NCBI RefSeq assembly: GCF_007595705.1
Contig: NZ_NISY01000014.1
Location: 80,422-144,421 of the forward strand
Length of the DNA stretch: 64,000 nucleotides
From: Streptomyces sp. SAJ15
GTDB lineage: Bacteria; Actinomycetota; Actinomycetes; Streptomycetales; Streptomycetaceae
Reading direction: 5' to 3'
Position numbers and translations under genes: made by a program. Below are positions 1-8,667 of the stretch, piece by piece; position 1 is the first letter of the stretch, and each line of letters starts with the position of its first letter. Under the pieces are notes generated by a model. That model was not told the DNA's origin and did not search any database. It saw nothing but the letters and a program-made list of their open reading frames with translations.

Positions 1-706
1 CGTCGGACTCGTGCTCGCGGAGGTCGACCACCCGCACACCGCGTGCGGCGGCCCGCTCCAGCCGCTCGGGGACGAGGTCGACCCCGAAAACCTGCCCGGC
101 GCCGCGGTGCAGCGCCACCCGGCACGCCATGTCGCCGATGGGCCCGAGGCCGAGCACGGCCAGGCTGCCGCCGGGCGGGACGGCCGCGTACTCCACGGCC
201 TGCCAGGCGGTGGGCAGCACATCGGAGAGGTAGACGAACCGCTCGTCCGGCGGGCCGTCCGGCACCTTGATCGGCAGGGTGTTCGCGAAGGGCACCCGCA
301 GGTACTCGGCCTGCCCGCCGGGCACCTCGCCGTAGAGCTTGGTGTAGCCGAACAGGGACGCGCCCATGCCGCGCTGTCGGACCTGGGTGGTCTCGCACTG
401 GGATTGCAGGCCGGCCTCGCACATGTAGCAGGTGCCGCAGGAGATGTTGAACGGGACCACGACGCGGTCGCCGGCGCTCAGCTCGGTCACCTGGGAGCCC
501 ACGGTCTCCACGACGCCCATCGGCTCGTGCCCGAGGATGTCGCCCTCTTCGAGGAACGGGCCGAGCACCTCGTAGAGATGCAGATCGGAGCCGCAGATGC
601 CACTGGAGGTGATCCTCACGATGGCGTCCGTCGGCTCCTCGATCGATGGATCCGGCACGGTGTCCACGCGCACATCGCGGCGTCCGTGCCATGTCAGAGC
701 CCTCAT
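1..706 (-). CDS. Zinc-dependent alcohol dehydrogenase (partial, C-terminus outside window)
   Basis: Medium-chain zinc dehydrogenase, an NAD(P)-linked alcohol or formaldehyde oxidoreductase. The start ATG follows a GGAGG ribosome site. Catalytic zinc ligands are visible as Cys38 and His60-Glu61 (motifs SGICGSDLHLY and GHEPMG). The structural-zinc lobe has Cys90, Cys93, Cys96 and Cys104 with the classic spacing. A Rossmann motif (VLGLGPIGDMA) follows near residue 180. The protein runs off the left edge after about 235 residues, so its C-terminal part cannot be judged. It resembles the glutathione-independent formaldehyde dehydrogenase group. It is divergent from the CBS-domain gene, a pairing that fits a redox or dormancy response, but that link is inference. 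Confidence 0.93.
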   Translation of the reverse strand, partial: MRALTWHGRRDVRVDTVPDPSIEEPTDAIVRITSSGICGSDLHLYEVLGPFLEEGDILGHEPMGVVETVGSQVTELSAGDRVVVPFNISCGTCYMCEAGLQSQCETTQVRQRGMGASLFGYTKLYGEVPGGQAEYLRVPFANTLPIKVPDGPPDERFVYLSDVLPTAWQAVEYAAVPPGGSLAVLGLGPIGDMACRVALHRGAGQVFGVDLVPERLERAAARGVRVVDLREHESD

Positions 707-962
707 GATGCCTCCTTCCGGAGCCGGTAGGCGGCTTGTGCCCGCAGGGGCGTCATGAGGGGCAACTCCCCGCACGGGCTTCCAGTTTCACGTTCCCCGG
801 CACCGGTCGCAAACGCGCTCCCCGTGGTCGGCCGCGTATGTCGGCGGCCGTATGCCCATGGGTGGCCGGCGCGCGGCGAGACGGACGTCGAAGGCAGGGG
901 AGGTGGTTCCGATCGCGGGAAGCCGTCGGGAAGGTGACGATGAAGAGTGCCACCACACGCGA

Positions 963-975
963 CCTCACTGTGAGG
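963..975. promoter_or_regulatory. Palindrome just upstream of the CBS-domain gene
   Basis: CCTCAC-T-GTGAGG is a perfect 6-1-6 palindrome ending immediately before the GGAGG ribosome site of the CBS gene. It could be an operator or a small hairpin near the start. No DosR/DevR-type box was seen between the two divergent genes. Confidence 0.3.
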
Positions 976-986
976 GAGGCAGATTC

Positions 987-1403
987 ATGACCATGGCGAA
1001 GGACATCATGCACTCGGGCGCGGCGTGGATACCCCGCGACACCACGCTCGCCGACGCGGCTCAGAAGATGCGGGACCTGGACGTGGGCGCCCTGCCGGTG
1101 GCCGACGAGAACGAGCGGCTGTGCGGCATCGTCACCGATCGCGACATCGTCGTGAAGTGCGTGGCGGACGGACGGTCGCCCTCCGAGATCACCGCGGGCG
1201 ACCTCTGCGAGGGCACCCCCCGCTGGATCGACGCCAACGCCGACGTCGAAGAAGTCCTGAACGAGATGGAGAGCCACCGCATCAAACGACTGCCGGTCAT
1301 CGAGAACAAGCGCCTCGTCGGCATCATCACCGAGGCGGACCTGGCACAGAACCTCAGCGAAGAGCAGATCGCCGAGTTCGTGGAGAAGGTCTACGCCCAC
1401 TGA
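987..1403 (+). CDS. CBS-domain pair protein (Hrp1-like)
   Basis: A 138-residue protein made of two tandem CBS motifs and little else, the size and layout of mycobacterial hypoxic response protein 1. Both halves carry the typical CBS pattern of a conserved threonine early (IPRDTTLADAA) and a GIVTDRDIV / GIITEADLA strand at the end. Such stand-alone CBS pairs bind adenosine nucleotides or act as stress sensors; the ligand cannot be read from sequence. The ATG is placed 7 bases after GAGGGAGG; an open frame continues upstream but without a better start. Confidence 0.9.
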   Translation: MTMAKDIMHSGAAWIPRDTTLADAAQKMRDLDVGALPVADENERLCGIVTDRDIVVKCVADGRSPSEITAGDLCEGTPRWIDANADVEEVLNEMESHRIKRLPVIENKRLVGIITEADLAQNLSEEQIAEFVEKVYAH

Positions 1404-1436
1404 GCCCCCGTCGGCGAGGTCGGTAGCGTACCGGTA

Positions 1437-1465
1437 GGCGATCAGGCGATCAGGCGATCAGGCGC
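1437..1465. repeat. Short tandem repeat, 9-bp unit
   Basis: Three consecutive copies of a 9-bp unit (GCGATCAGG type) in the non-coding space after the CBS gene. The surrounding 1404-1696 stretch otherwise shows no convincing gene. Confidence 0.6.
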
Positions 1466-1696
1466 TCCGGTACACGATCCGGGCAGCGGGCAGCTGGGCG
1501 GCGTGCCCTGGTTGGCGCGGCACCACCGTGTCCGCGCGGGCCGCAGGAGCCGCCCGGTGTCCGCGCGGGCCGCACGGCCGGCGCGGCCCGCTCGTCCCGT
1601 GGTCGTCGGCCCTCGGCGGTCGGGCGTCGTGCGCCGGAGCCCGTCCTCCACACGGGCGCGCACATGCCGGCCGCGCCGCTCTTCCCGTCGTATGCG

Positions 1697-1891
1697 CTAC
1701 ATGTGTCCGGAGCTCTGGTCCGGACGCTCACCGCGGGCGAGCTTCGCCGCCTCCTCGGCCGCCACGTTCGCCCCCTCGCGCGCCTGCTCCTCGCGGCCCC
1801 GTTCCTCCGGGGACTCGTCGCGCGCGGCCTTGCCGACGCTCTCCTCGGGCTTGCCCTTCCCCCGCCTGGCGCGCCCCTTCAGCCTGATCAT
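1697..1891 (-). CDS. Small charged CsbD-like protein
   Basis: A 64-residue, very hydrophilic protein, rich in Lys, Arg, Glu and Ala, with no hydrophobic core. The KGK/EESVGKAA and REEQAREGANVAAEEAAK segments recall the GK-rich repeats of CsbD general-stress proteins, but this is only a resemblance. The ATG is preceded by GGAAGGGG at proper spacing, which supports a real gene. It lies downstream of the broken F420-type oxidoreductase on the same strand, about 85 bases after its stop. Confidence 0.55.
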   Translation of the reverse strand: MIRLKGRARRGKGKPEESVGKAARDESPEERGREEQAREGANVAAEEAAKLARGERPDQSSGHM

Positions 1892-1976
1892 GTCGCATCC
1901 CCTTCCAGGAACACGGGGGTGTCTGTCACGTCTCCACCCTCTGCTCCCGGCGTTCTCGTCGCAAGGTGCCCGTATG

Positions 1977-2953
1977 TCACAGCGCGCGCAGCGCCGGGAG
2001 CAGCTCCTTCTCCGCCCACTCCAGGTAGGACAGCTGGGAGGCGCCACCGATCTGCACCAGGGCGATCTCGGTGAAGCCGGCCTCCAGGTAGGGCCTGACC
2101 GCGTCCACGAAGCGGCCGACGTCGTTCCCGCAGGGGATGGACTCCGCCACGTCCTGCTCGCGGACGTACTCGGTGGCGGCGGCGAAGGCGGGCGGTCCTG
2201 GCAGCTCCGCGTTGACCTTCCAGCCGCCGCCGAACCAGCGGAACTGCTCGTGCGCCCGCCGCACCGCCGCCGCACCGCCGCCTCGCGGTCGCGGTCGTAG
2301 CACACGGGGAGCTGCCCGACGCGTGGCTTGCCGGTGCCGCCGTGCCGGTCGAACGCGTGGAGCAGCTCGGCCTCCGGCTCCACCGCGATCACCAGATCGG
2401 CCAGGCGGCCGGCGAGCGCGCAGGAGCTCTCGCCGGAGACCGCGATCCCGATCGGGGGCGGCGGGTCCGGCAGGTCCCACAGCTTCGCCGACTCCACCTG
2501 GAAGTGTTCGCCGCGGTGGTTGACGTGGCCGCCCTGGAACAACGCGCGGATGATCCGGACGGCCTCGTCGAGCCGGTCCAGGCGCACGTCGGCGGGTGGC
2601 CAGCCGCCGCCCACGATGTGCTCGTTCAGGTTCTCCCCCGACCCGAGGCCCAGTCGGAAGCGTCCACCGGACAACAACTGGACGGTGGCGGCCTTCTGCG
2701 CCACGACCGCCGGGTGGTAGCGGAAGGTCGGGCAGGTCACATAGGTCATCAGCGGCAGCCGCGAGGTCGCCTGGGCGACCGCTCCCAGCACGGCCCACAC
2801 ATAGGGCGAGTGGCCCTGGGTGTCGAGCCAGGGGAAGTAGTGGTCCGAGGCCACGGCGAAGTCGAAACCGCTCTCCTCGGCCCGGACGGCGTGGGCCACC
2901 AGCTCGACCGGACCCGCCTGCTCGGTCATCATGGTGTATCCGAATTGGGTCAT
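1977..2953 (-). pseudogene. F420-dependent-type LLM oxidoreductase, frameshifted by an 11-bp duplication
   Basis: The N-terminal part (MTQFGYTMM to PVCYDRDREAAVR) matches the LLM-class F420-dependent oxidoreductases related to glucose-6-phosphate dehydrogenase. The C-terminal part (RRAHEQFRWFGGGWKVNAEL to ALRAL stop) is equally clear but in another frame. The break sits at 2258-2279, where the 11-base unit gccgcaccgcc is present twice in tandem. Removing one copy restores ...EAAVRRAHEQFRW..., exactly the family sequence, giving a protein of about 321 residues. Read literally, the first frame continues through unrelated sequence to 1697. The gene is therefore either freshly inactivated or carries a sequencing or assembly error in a GC-rich repeat. 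Confidence 0.85.
2258..2279. repeat. 11-bp tandem duplication causing the frameshift
   Basis: Two perfect abutting copies of gccgcaccgcc inside the oxidoreductase gene. Eleven extra bases shift the frame; one copy would leave the protein intact. Confidence 0.9.
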
Positions 2954-3047
2954 ATGGTGTGGCCTACCCCAGGAGTCGCATCGTCTATCAGCCGCCGGCG
3001 CGCGCGGCAGGCGACCGACCCCCGGGGCGAAGCGCTCCGCCCGGCGG

Positions 3048-3905
3048 TCAGGGCTGCTCGTCGCCGAGGCGTGCCAGGAGGAGGACGCCGACGGCGGTGA
3101 GGGCGGTGCCCGCGGCCTCCGGCAGGAGCCACCATCCGGTGCGGACGCGGTCTCCGAAGAGGGCCGCGCCGAGCAGGAGGCTGAATCCGGCCTCGCCCAG
3201 GGTCAGCGCGGGTTGCGCGGCGATGAGCGGGCCGGAGCCCATCGCGTTGGCGAGCAGGAACAGCGCCGCGGCGCCCGCCAGGACACAGCCGTACGTCTGC
3301 CAGGCCGTCAGCAGCCCCGGGGCGCCGGCCTCGCCGAAGCGGTGGGTGGACTCCTTCATCAGGGCGGCCGTCAGGGCGTAGCTGATGGCGGAGGCCGTGG
3401 CGAAGAGGGCGGCGCGGGTCGGGCCGTGGCGTCGGCGCAGCGCGCCGGCCGTGCAGAGGGCGACGGCCGCGCCTGTGCCGACGAGGGTGATCGTCCAAGT
3501 GGCGGCGGTGACGGGGCGGTTCCCCTCGGCCGGCGCGGCCGCGGTGAGGGCGAGGGCCAGCCCCACAGCGGTGAGAGCGCAGGCCCGCCAGCCGCCGCGG
3601 GGCATCGGAGTGCCGATGAAGACACGGGCGATGATCAGGGTGAGGGGCAGTTCGGCGACGAGGATGGGCTGGACGAGGGTGAGGGAGCCCAGGGCGAGGG
3701 CCGTCGCCTGCCCGCCGGCGGCCAGCACGATCACCGCGATGCTGGCGCTCCAGGCCGGGCTGCGCAGCAGGCGCCGGACGCCGCGGAGGCTGAACGTCTG
3801 GCCCGGAGGAACCGTCAGGGCGGCGACCCGCTGCAGCACGGTGGCGGTCGCGTTCGCCGCCGCGGTCAGGACGGCCAGCAGGGCGGACAGGGCGACGGCT
3901 GCCAC
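3048..3905 (-). CDS. DMT-superfamily (EamA-like) transporter
   Basis: A 285-residue integral membrane protein with about nine or ten hydrophobic helices and an internal two-fold layout, as in drug/metabolite exporters of the DMT superfamily. The first helix begins at the N-terminus (VALSALLAVLTAAANATATVLQ). The GTG start follows GAGAGGAG. Many actinobacterial members are annotated only as DMT transporters or putative integral membrane proteins, and no substrate can be inferred. It is followed on the same strand side by the DUF998 protein gene, which lies upstream at 3978-4778; a shared transcript is possible. Confidence 0.8.
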   Translation of the reverse strand: MAAVALSALLAVLTAAANATATVLQRVAALTVPPGQTFSLRGVRRLLRSPAWSASIAVIVLAAGGQATALALGSLTLVQPILVAELPLTLIIARVFIGTPMPRGGWRACALTAVGLALALTAAAPAEGNRPVTAATWTITLVGTGAAVALCTAGALRRRHGPTRAALFATASAISYALTAALMKESTHRFGEAGAPGLLTAWQTYGCVLAGAAALFLLANAMGSGPLIAAQPALTLGEAGFSLLLGAALFGDRVRTGWWLLPEAAGTALTAVGVLLLARLGDEQP

Positions 3906-3977
3906 GACGCTCCTCTCACCGTAGACCCCGGCTCACCCCGGGCGGCCCGGACTCACCCGGGCCGCCCACGGCTCGGG

Positions 3978-4778
3978 TCAGCGGTTGCGGGTGGCGGTTC
4001 GATCGTGCGCCGATCGTGGCGGGGCGTGGACCCGGGGCAGGGTGCCATGGGCCGGGACGGGGGTGCGTACGGCCGGGGCCGGGGTCTGGAGCGCGGTGTG
4101 AGCGGCGCAGGCCAACAGCAGCAGCCAGGCGCCGACCACCAGCAGATGGGCGCGCTGCGGGACGCCGTGCCAGCCGGGGTGGCCCAGCAGCGGGCCGACG
4201 GTGAGCAGCGACGACACCAGCGCACAGACCAGCAGTCGCGGTCCCCACCAGGCGATGCGCGCGGCCCCGGGCCGGCTCGCGTGCCGCGGCGACCACCAGC
4301 TGAGCAGGGCCAGCGACGCGAACAGGCAGAGGTGCACCAGCGCGCTGGTGAGGGTGTGCCAGGGGTGCAGCGGCTGGCAGTCGGGCCGCACGGAGGGGGC
4401 GCAGGACATCGGGAGGAGCACGTCGGCGACCGAGGCCGCCCCGAAGCCGGCCAGCGCCCACCACCCGGCGCCGGCGGCCGTATGGCGGCCGAAGAGGCCG
4501 CGGCAGACGAGTGCCGCGACGGAGATCAGCGCCGCGCACACCAGCTCCAGGTTGCCGAACAGCCACCGGTAGGGCTGATCGGCCGCGTACAGCTCACTGA
4601 CGTACGAGTGTCGGGAGTCCAGGTAGGTCGGCACGACGACCTCCAGGATCCAGGCGTTGTACAGCACCGCCGCGGCCGCCAGTATCCACACCGCCCCGCG
4701 CTGGCGCGCCTCCCGCCAGCGGTCACGCCGACCGCGCTGGGGAGGCACACCGCCTGATCCCCTGGCTCGTCGTGTCAC
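3978..4778 (-). CDS. DUF998-type membrane protein
   Basis: A 266-residue polytopic membrane protein with six or seven predicted helices. The pattern HSYVSELYAADQPYRWLF after the first helix, and LLPMSCAPSVRPDCQP between central helices, is typical of DUF998 proteins, whose function is unknown. The C-terminal 40 residues are proline- and arginine-rich and probably cytoplasmic. The start is a GTG after GGAGGGG. It lies about 70 bases upstream of the DMT transporter on the same strand, suggesting co-transcription. Confidence 0.75.
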   Translation of the reverse strand: MTRRARGSGGVPPQRGRRDRWREARQRGAVWILAAAAVLYNAWILEVVVPTYLDSRHSYVSELYAADQPYRWLFGNLELVCAALISVAALVCRGLFGRHTAAGAGWWALAGFGAASVADVLLPMSCAPSVRPDCQPLHPWHTLTSALVHLCLFASLALLSWWSPRHASRPGAARIAWWGPRLLVCALVSSLLTVGPLLGHPGWHGVPQRAHLLVVGAWLLLLACAAHTALQTPAPAVRTPVPAHGTLPRVHAPPRSAHDRTATRNR

Positions 4779-5147
4779 CGGTACCCCTCCGGCCGTCGTG
4801 TGCTGTCCGACGCGGCATTGTCGTCAAGCCGAGCCCACGACAGGGCGTCGACAGCGCCGCGAGGTCACTCCATCGACGTACGGACCACTCGACCCGGCGC
4901 GCCTGGAGCGCCAGTTGACCCGGGTCGAGTTACCATGCTTATGGGCGTATTGCGCTTCTTTGAGCGCTTTCTTCGGAGCGCATCGGGCACTCACCCCCGT
5001 CGACATCAGCGGCGCCCAAGGCGGGCGGACCCCACCTCGGGGGCGCTCGGGCGGCCGCGGGACGGCCCGCACTCTAGCCGCCCCAGCCGCCCCAGCCGCG
5101 CCCATGAAGAGAATCTCCCCTCCACGCGGGTTGAGGAGGGCGTCACC
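4779..5147. other. Intergenic stretch upstream of the propeptide-like gene
   Basis: 369 bases between divergent genes. It holds a TTGACC hexamer at 4915-4920 and locally lower-GC sequence to about 4980 that could be a promoter for the rightward genes. No convincing gene was seen; an open frame continues upstream of the 5148 start but has atypical composition. Confidence 0.4.
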
Positions 5148-5678
5148 ATGGCCCAGGATCACGGCGTACAGCAGCGGAACCAGCCGGGCCCCGAAGCCGA
5201 CAAGCCGCTGCGGATCGTTCCCGACGCGGGGGAGCACACCGATGACGACGGTGTGCTCCGAAGGTATGTCGATCCCGGAGCCACGCTGGCCCGCGCATCG
5301 AGTGCCCGGGAGGCCATCGAGCGGTTCATGGCGGAGCGCACGGGCCAGCTGAGGTCCGACCGCATCGATCTGCGCGAGGTGGACACGAGTGAGGGTGCGG
5401 CGACGCTGCGGATTCGCTACCAGCAGTTCCCCCACGACCTCCCCGTGTCGGGAGCCACCGTGCAGGCGGTGGCCGACGTGCGGCAGGCCGGTGTCATCGA
5501 GGTCGACCACGGCGGGGAGCTCGATATGACGGGCGCGCCCGATCCGGGTGCCGCCCGCTCCGTCGACGCCCTCGGAGAGGTCGCCCTCGCACCCTTCGAA
5601 GAGGTTGGCGGACCGGTCCCCGCCGACCGGCTCGTGCGGTTCGACAACAATGTGGGGCTGCGCGATGTGGCCCCGTGA
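5148..5678 (+). CDS. FTP-propeptide-like protein
   Basis: A 176-residue protein with no signal peptide. Residues about 45-120 follow the pattern of the fungalysin/thermolysin propeptide (FTP) motif: an alpha helix (SAREAIERFMAERTGQL), then LRIRYQQFPHDLPVSGATV and a VIEVDHGGEL strand. FTP modules normally act in cis as inhibitors or chaperones of zinc peptidases. The ATG at 5148 follows GAGGAGGG. Its last 14 bases overlap the start of the M28 peptidase gene in another frame. The arrangement suggests a propeptide encoded as a separate protein. Confidence 0.65.
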   Translation: MAQDHGVQQRNQPGPEADKPLRIVPDAGEHTDDDGVLRRYVDPGATLARASSAREAIERFMAERTGQLRSDRIDLREVDTSEGAATLRIRYQQFPHDLPVSGATVQAVADVRQAGVIEVDHGGELDMTGAPDPGAARSVDALGEVALAPFEEVGGPVPADRLVRFDNNVGLRDVAP

Positions 5679-6714
5679 CCGGACCGACCGGAACGACGCG
5701 CACGACGGCGACGGGCGGCCGTCACGGCGACCCGACAGCCACGAGGGGCGGTCGTTCCCCGTCCCCGACAAGCGTCGACCGCCGAGCGCGGCCGTACCGG
5801 TCGCGCCGCGGGAACGCACGGGGGCCGGCGTGCCGACGGACGAGTTCACGGCGACACATGTCGAAGCGGTCTCCCCGGTGGCCCTGCGGGACACGGTCGA
5901 GGCACTCGCGTCCTTCTACACGAGGCACACCTACTCGCCCCACCTCAAGGCGGCCGCCACGCTGATATCGGACCGGTTCACGGCGGTGGGATATCCGGAC
6001 GTGGACCGACGCCCCTGGTCCCACGCCGGGCACAGCGCGCACAACATCGTCTGCACCAAGCCGGGGACCGGAGACGGCGAACCCGAGATCATCGTGTGTG
6101 CCCACTACGACTGCCGGATGGAGGACCTGGCCGACGCGACCGCACGGGCCCCCGGAGCCGACGACAACGGAAGCGGCGTCGCGGCCGTCCTCGAAGTCGC
6201 CCGGCTGCTCGCCCCGGTCGACCTCTCCACCACGGTCCGCTTCGTGGCCTTCTCCGGAGAGGAACAGGGGCTGTGGGGGTCCGCGGCCTACGCCGCCGAG
6301 CTCCACGCCGCGGACTCCGACGTCTACCGGGTCATCAATCTGGACATGGTCGGCCGGCCGCCGGCGGACGGCTCGGTGACGGTGGAGCGCGACATCGGCA
6401 ACGCCGTGCCGGGCAACGACGCCGCCTCGCACGCCCTCGGCGCGGTGATGGCGCAGTCCGCCGCGGCCTACACATCGCTGCCGGTCAAACTCGGCCCCAT
6501 CTACGCCAGCGACTACATGCCCTTCGAGGCGCACAGCGACATCACGGTCGGCGCCTACGAGGGAGAGGGGAACCCGCACTACCACCGGACGTCCGACGCG
6601 CCGTCGACACTGGACTACGGCTACCTCGCCGCCGTCACCAAGACGGTGCTGGCGACCCTGCTCACCGAAGCGCTGGACGGCGTCGACGCGGCCCGCTCGA
6701 CCGGAGCCCCGTAG
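5665..6714 (+). CDS. M28-family zinc aminopeptidase
   Basis: About 349 residues. All co-catalytic zinc ligands of family M28 are present: His147 (HYD), Asp166/167 (ADDNGSG), Glu199-Glu200 (SGEEQG), Asp227 (INLDMVG) and His305 (HYHRTSD). The enzyme should remove N-terminal residues from peptides. No signal peptide is visible, unlike most secreted Streptomyces M28 enzymes, though the start is uncertain. The ATG at 5665 lies within the end of the FTP-like gene and lacks a strong ribosome site, consistent with translational coupling. The first 70 residues are hydrophilic linker. Confidence 0.88.
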   Translation: MWPRDRTDRNDAHDGDGRPSRRPDSHEGRSFPVPDKRRPPSAAVPVAPRERTGAGVPTDEFTATHVEAVSPVALRDTVEALASFYTRHTYSPHLKAAATLISDRFTAVGYPDVDRRPWSHAGHSAHNIVCTKPGTGDGEPEIIVCAHYDCRMEDLADATARAPGADDNGSGVAAVLEVARLLAPVDLSTTVRFVAFSGEEQGLWGSAAYAAELHAADSDVYRVINLDMVGRPPADGSVTVERDIGNAVPGNDAASHALGAVMAQSAAAYTSLPVKLGPIYASDYMPFEAHSDITVGAYEGEGNPHYHRTSDAPSTLDYGYLAAVTKTVLATLLTEALDGVDAARSTGAP

Positions 6715-6743
6715 CCGGTCTCCGCGACGGACGCCGCCCGGCG

Positions 6744-6779
6744 GCCGCCACGCCCGCTTCAGCCGCCACGCCTGCTTCG
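6744..6779. repeat. 18-bp tandem repeat
   Basis: Two abutting 18-bp copies beginning gccgccacgc (two mismatches) between the convergent M28 peptidase and FMN reductase genes. Confidence 0.7.
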
Positions 6780-6787
6780 GCGGCGCG

Positions 6788-7393
6788 TCACCGGCTCGCG
6801 GCGTAGGGGCGGTCGCGGCGGGCGTCATGCAGCACCGAGCCCCACCACAGCAGCTGGTCGAGCATCTCCTTGGCGGCGCCCTCCGGGCCTTCCGGGTCGA
6901 GGAGCGTGCCGTCGGGGGAGAAGAGCAGGTAGTAGCGGGGGAAGGAGACGTAGTCGCGGACGGTGTGGGCCTGCAACTCGTTGAAGACCTGCCGCAACTG
7001 CTCGATGGCCAGCAGGCCGCCGCTGGCACCGCTGTACCCGACGAAGCCGATCGGCTTGGCCTGCCACTCCGTGTAGTGCCAGTCGATGGCGGCCTTCAAC
7101 GAGGCCGGGAAGCTGCGGTTGTAGTCGGGCGTCACGACGACGACCGCGTCGGCGGCCTCAAGGCGGCGGGTCAGCGCGGACATCCCGTCCGGGCGCGGCA
7201 GGTCCGGCTGCATCGCCGGGGGCACGGACGGCAGTTCCAGCGGGATGTCGAGGTCCGCCAGATCGATCAGATCCACCACGAACTCGCCGTGCCGCTCGGC
7301 CTGTTCGACGAACCACTTCGCGACCACGGGCCCGAAGCGGCCCTCTCGGACACTGCCGACGATCACGGCGAGGCTCAGCTGCTCACGGGACAT
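6788..7393 (-). CDS. NADPH-dependent FMN reductase
   Basis: A 201-residue flavodoxin-fold reductase. The FMN phosphate loop is GSVREGRFGP near the N-terminus, and the family signatures TPDYNRSFPASLKAAIDW and GYSGASGG follow. Members reduce FMN, quinones or chromate with NAD(P)H in the cytoplasm. The ATG after GAGGAG gives the canonical N-terminus (MSREQLSLAVIVGS). It is divergent from the XRE-family regulator at 7548, which is a likely controller. Confidence 0.9.
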   Translation of the reverse strand: MSREQLSLAVIVGSVREGRFGPVVAKWFVEQAERHGEFVVDLIDLADLDIPLELPSVPPAMQPDLPRPDGMSALTRRLEAADAVVVVTPDYNRSFPASLKAAIDWHYTEWQAKPIGFVGYSGASGGLLAIEQLRQVFNELQAHTVRDYVSFPRYYLLFSPDGTLLDPEGPEGAAKEMLDQLLWWGSVLHDARRDRPYAASR

Positions 7394-7547
7394 CAAAGTG
7401 CTCCTCATACGGAAGGGAGGGGTTGCCGGCCCCGAGGCGGGGCCGTGCACTCACCCTGCCGGGCGGGCGGAGGTGGTGGGGAGGCCGGGCGGAGAGTGGT
7501 AGTGGCAGGGCCACCCTCCCGCCCGACGGGGGTGCTACGTTCGGCGC

Positions 7548-8396
7548 GTGAGCGACAACGAGCTGGGGCTTTTCCTGCGACTCCGCCGTGAGGCCGTCAC
7601 GCCGGCCGAGGTGGGACTGCCCGCCGGGGCGCGCCGCCGCACGCCCGGACTGCGCCGCTCGGAGCTGGCGACGCTCGCCGGGGTCAGCGTCGAGTACCTC
7701 ACCCGGCTGGAACAGGGGCGTGACCGGCGGCCGTCGACTCAGGTGCTGTCCGCCCTGGCGGACGCGCTGCGCCTCACCAGCGGCGAGCGGGTCCATCTGC
7801 ACCGCCTGTCCAAAGGCGCCGACGCGAGCTTCAGCTGCACCGGCGGGACCGAGCCGAACCGGGACGTCAGGCCCACCGTACGGGCGCTCCTCGACCGGTT
7901 GGAACCGGCGCCCGCCGTCCTGCTGAACCGGCTGAGCGAGATCCTGGCCTACACGGACGGCTACCGGCGGCTGGTCGGACCGCTGGGAGCACTGGACGGC
8001 AGCCGACCGAACCTCGCTCGCTACGTCTTCACCGATCCGCGGGCGCGCACGGCCTACCCGGACTGGGACCGCGTCGCAGACGAGCAGGTCGCGATCCTCA
8101 AGCAGGGGCCGGGCCGGACCGACGTCCATGTGGGGGCGCTCATGGACGAGTTGATCGTCTCGTGCGGAGCGGAGTTCGTCGGGCGGCTTGAGACGCTCCC
8201 GGGGCTGCCGACGTCGAGCGGGCTCATGCGGCTGGTCCACCCGGAGACGGGTGAACTGCGCCTGGCGTACGAGACACTCGACCTGCCCACCGACGACGAC
8301 CAGCGGCTCGTGGTCCATCTGCCCGCCGACGACGCGGCCGCCGCGGCGCTCGACCGCCTCACCGGCCGGCGCCCCGGCGCGCTCCGAGCGGTCTGA
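7548..8396 (+). CDS. XRE-family regulator with MmyB-like ligand domain
   Basis: 282 residues. An N-terminal Cro/C1-type helix-turn-helix is present (RTPGLRRSELATLAGVSVEY, then LTRLEQGRDRRPS), followed by a MmyB-like domain (PAVLLNRLSEILAYTDGYRRL) that in this family often binds a fatty acid or similar ligand. The family is abundant in Streptomyces and usually regulates the divergent neighbouring oxidoreductase, here the FMN reductase. The GTG start at 7548 is 154 bases from the reductase start, leaving one shared promoter region. Confidence 0.9.
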   Translation: MSDNELGLFLRLRREAVTPAEVGLPAGARRRTPGLRRSELATLAGVSVEYLTRLEQGRDRRPSTQVLSALADALRLTSGERVHLHRLSKGADASFSCTGGTEPNRDVRPTVRALLDRLEPAPAVLLNRLSEILAYTDGYRRLVGPLGALDGSRPNLARYVFTDPRARTAYPDWDRVADEQVAILKQGPGRTDVHVGALMDELIVSCGAEFVGRLETLPGLPTSSGLMRLVHPETGELRLAYETLDLPTDDDQRLVVHLPADDAAAAALDRLTGRRPGALRAV

Positions 8397-8667
8397 GCGG
8401 TCTGACACGACGGCCGGCGCGGGCCGCCCAAGGCGGCCGCCGGCTCCTGCCCGGGCGCTTTCTCGGCGCCTGGGCACGGTGACGTCCGGGCGATCGGACC
8501 AGGCCCGTCGGCGTCGTCGACGGGCAGCTCGGGCCGGTGCCGGACGCCGCCGGAGCCCCATCGGTTGGATGACCGATGCGCACGGTTCCCGGGAGGGCGC
8601 AAGGTGGCTGCGGCTCCCGTGGATACGCCGCGGCGGCCGCAGTGACGCTTCGAGGAAGGACACCGCC

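Noticed and set aside
11..730. Rightward 239-codon frame over the alcohol dehydrogenase
   Set aside because: Shadow of the leftward zinc dehydrogenase, which has all zinc ligands.
5548..5664. M28 frame extended upstream of ATG 5665
   Set aside because: Would be read inside the FTP-like gene in another frame without any family similarity.
8188..8667. Upstream extension of the amidohydrolase frame
   Set aside because: Arginine-rich, no family similarity, overlaps the XRE gene; TTG at 8668 with a strong ribosome site is preferred.
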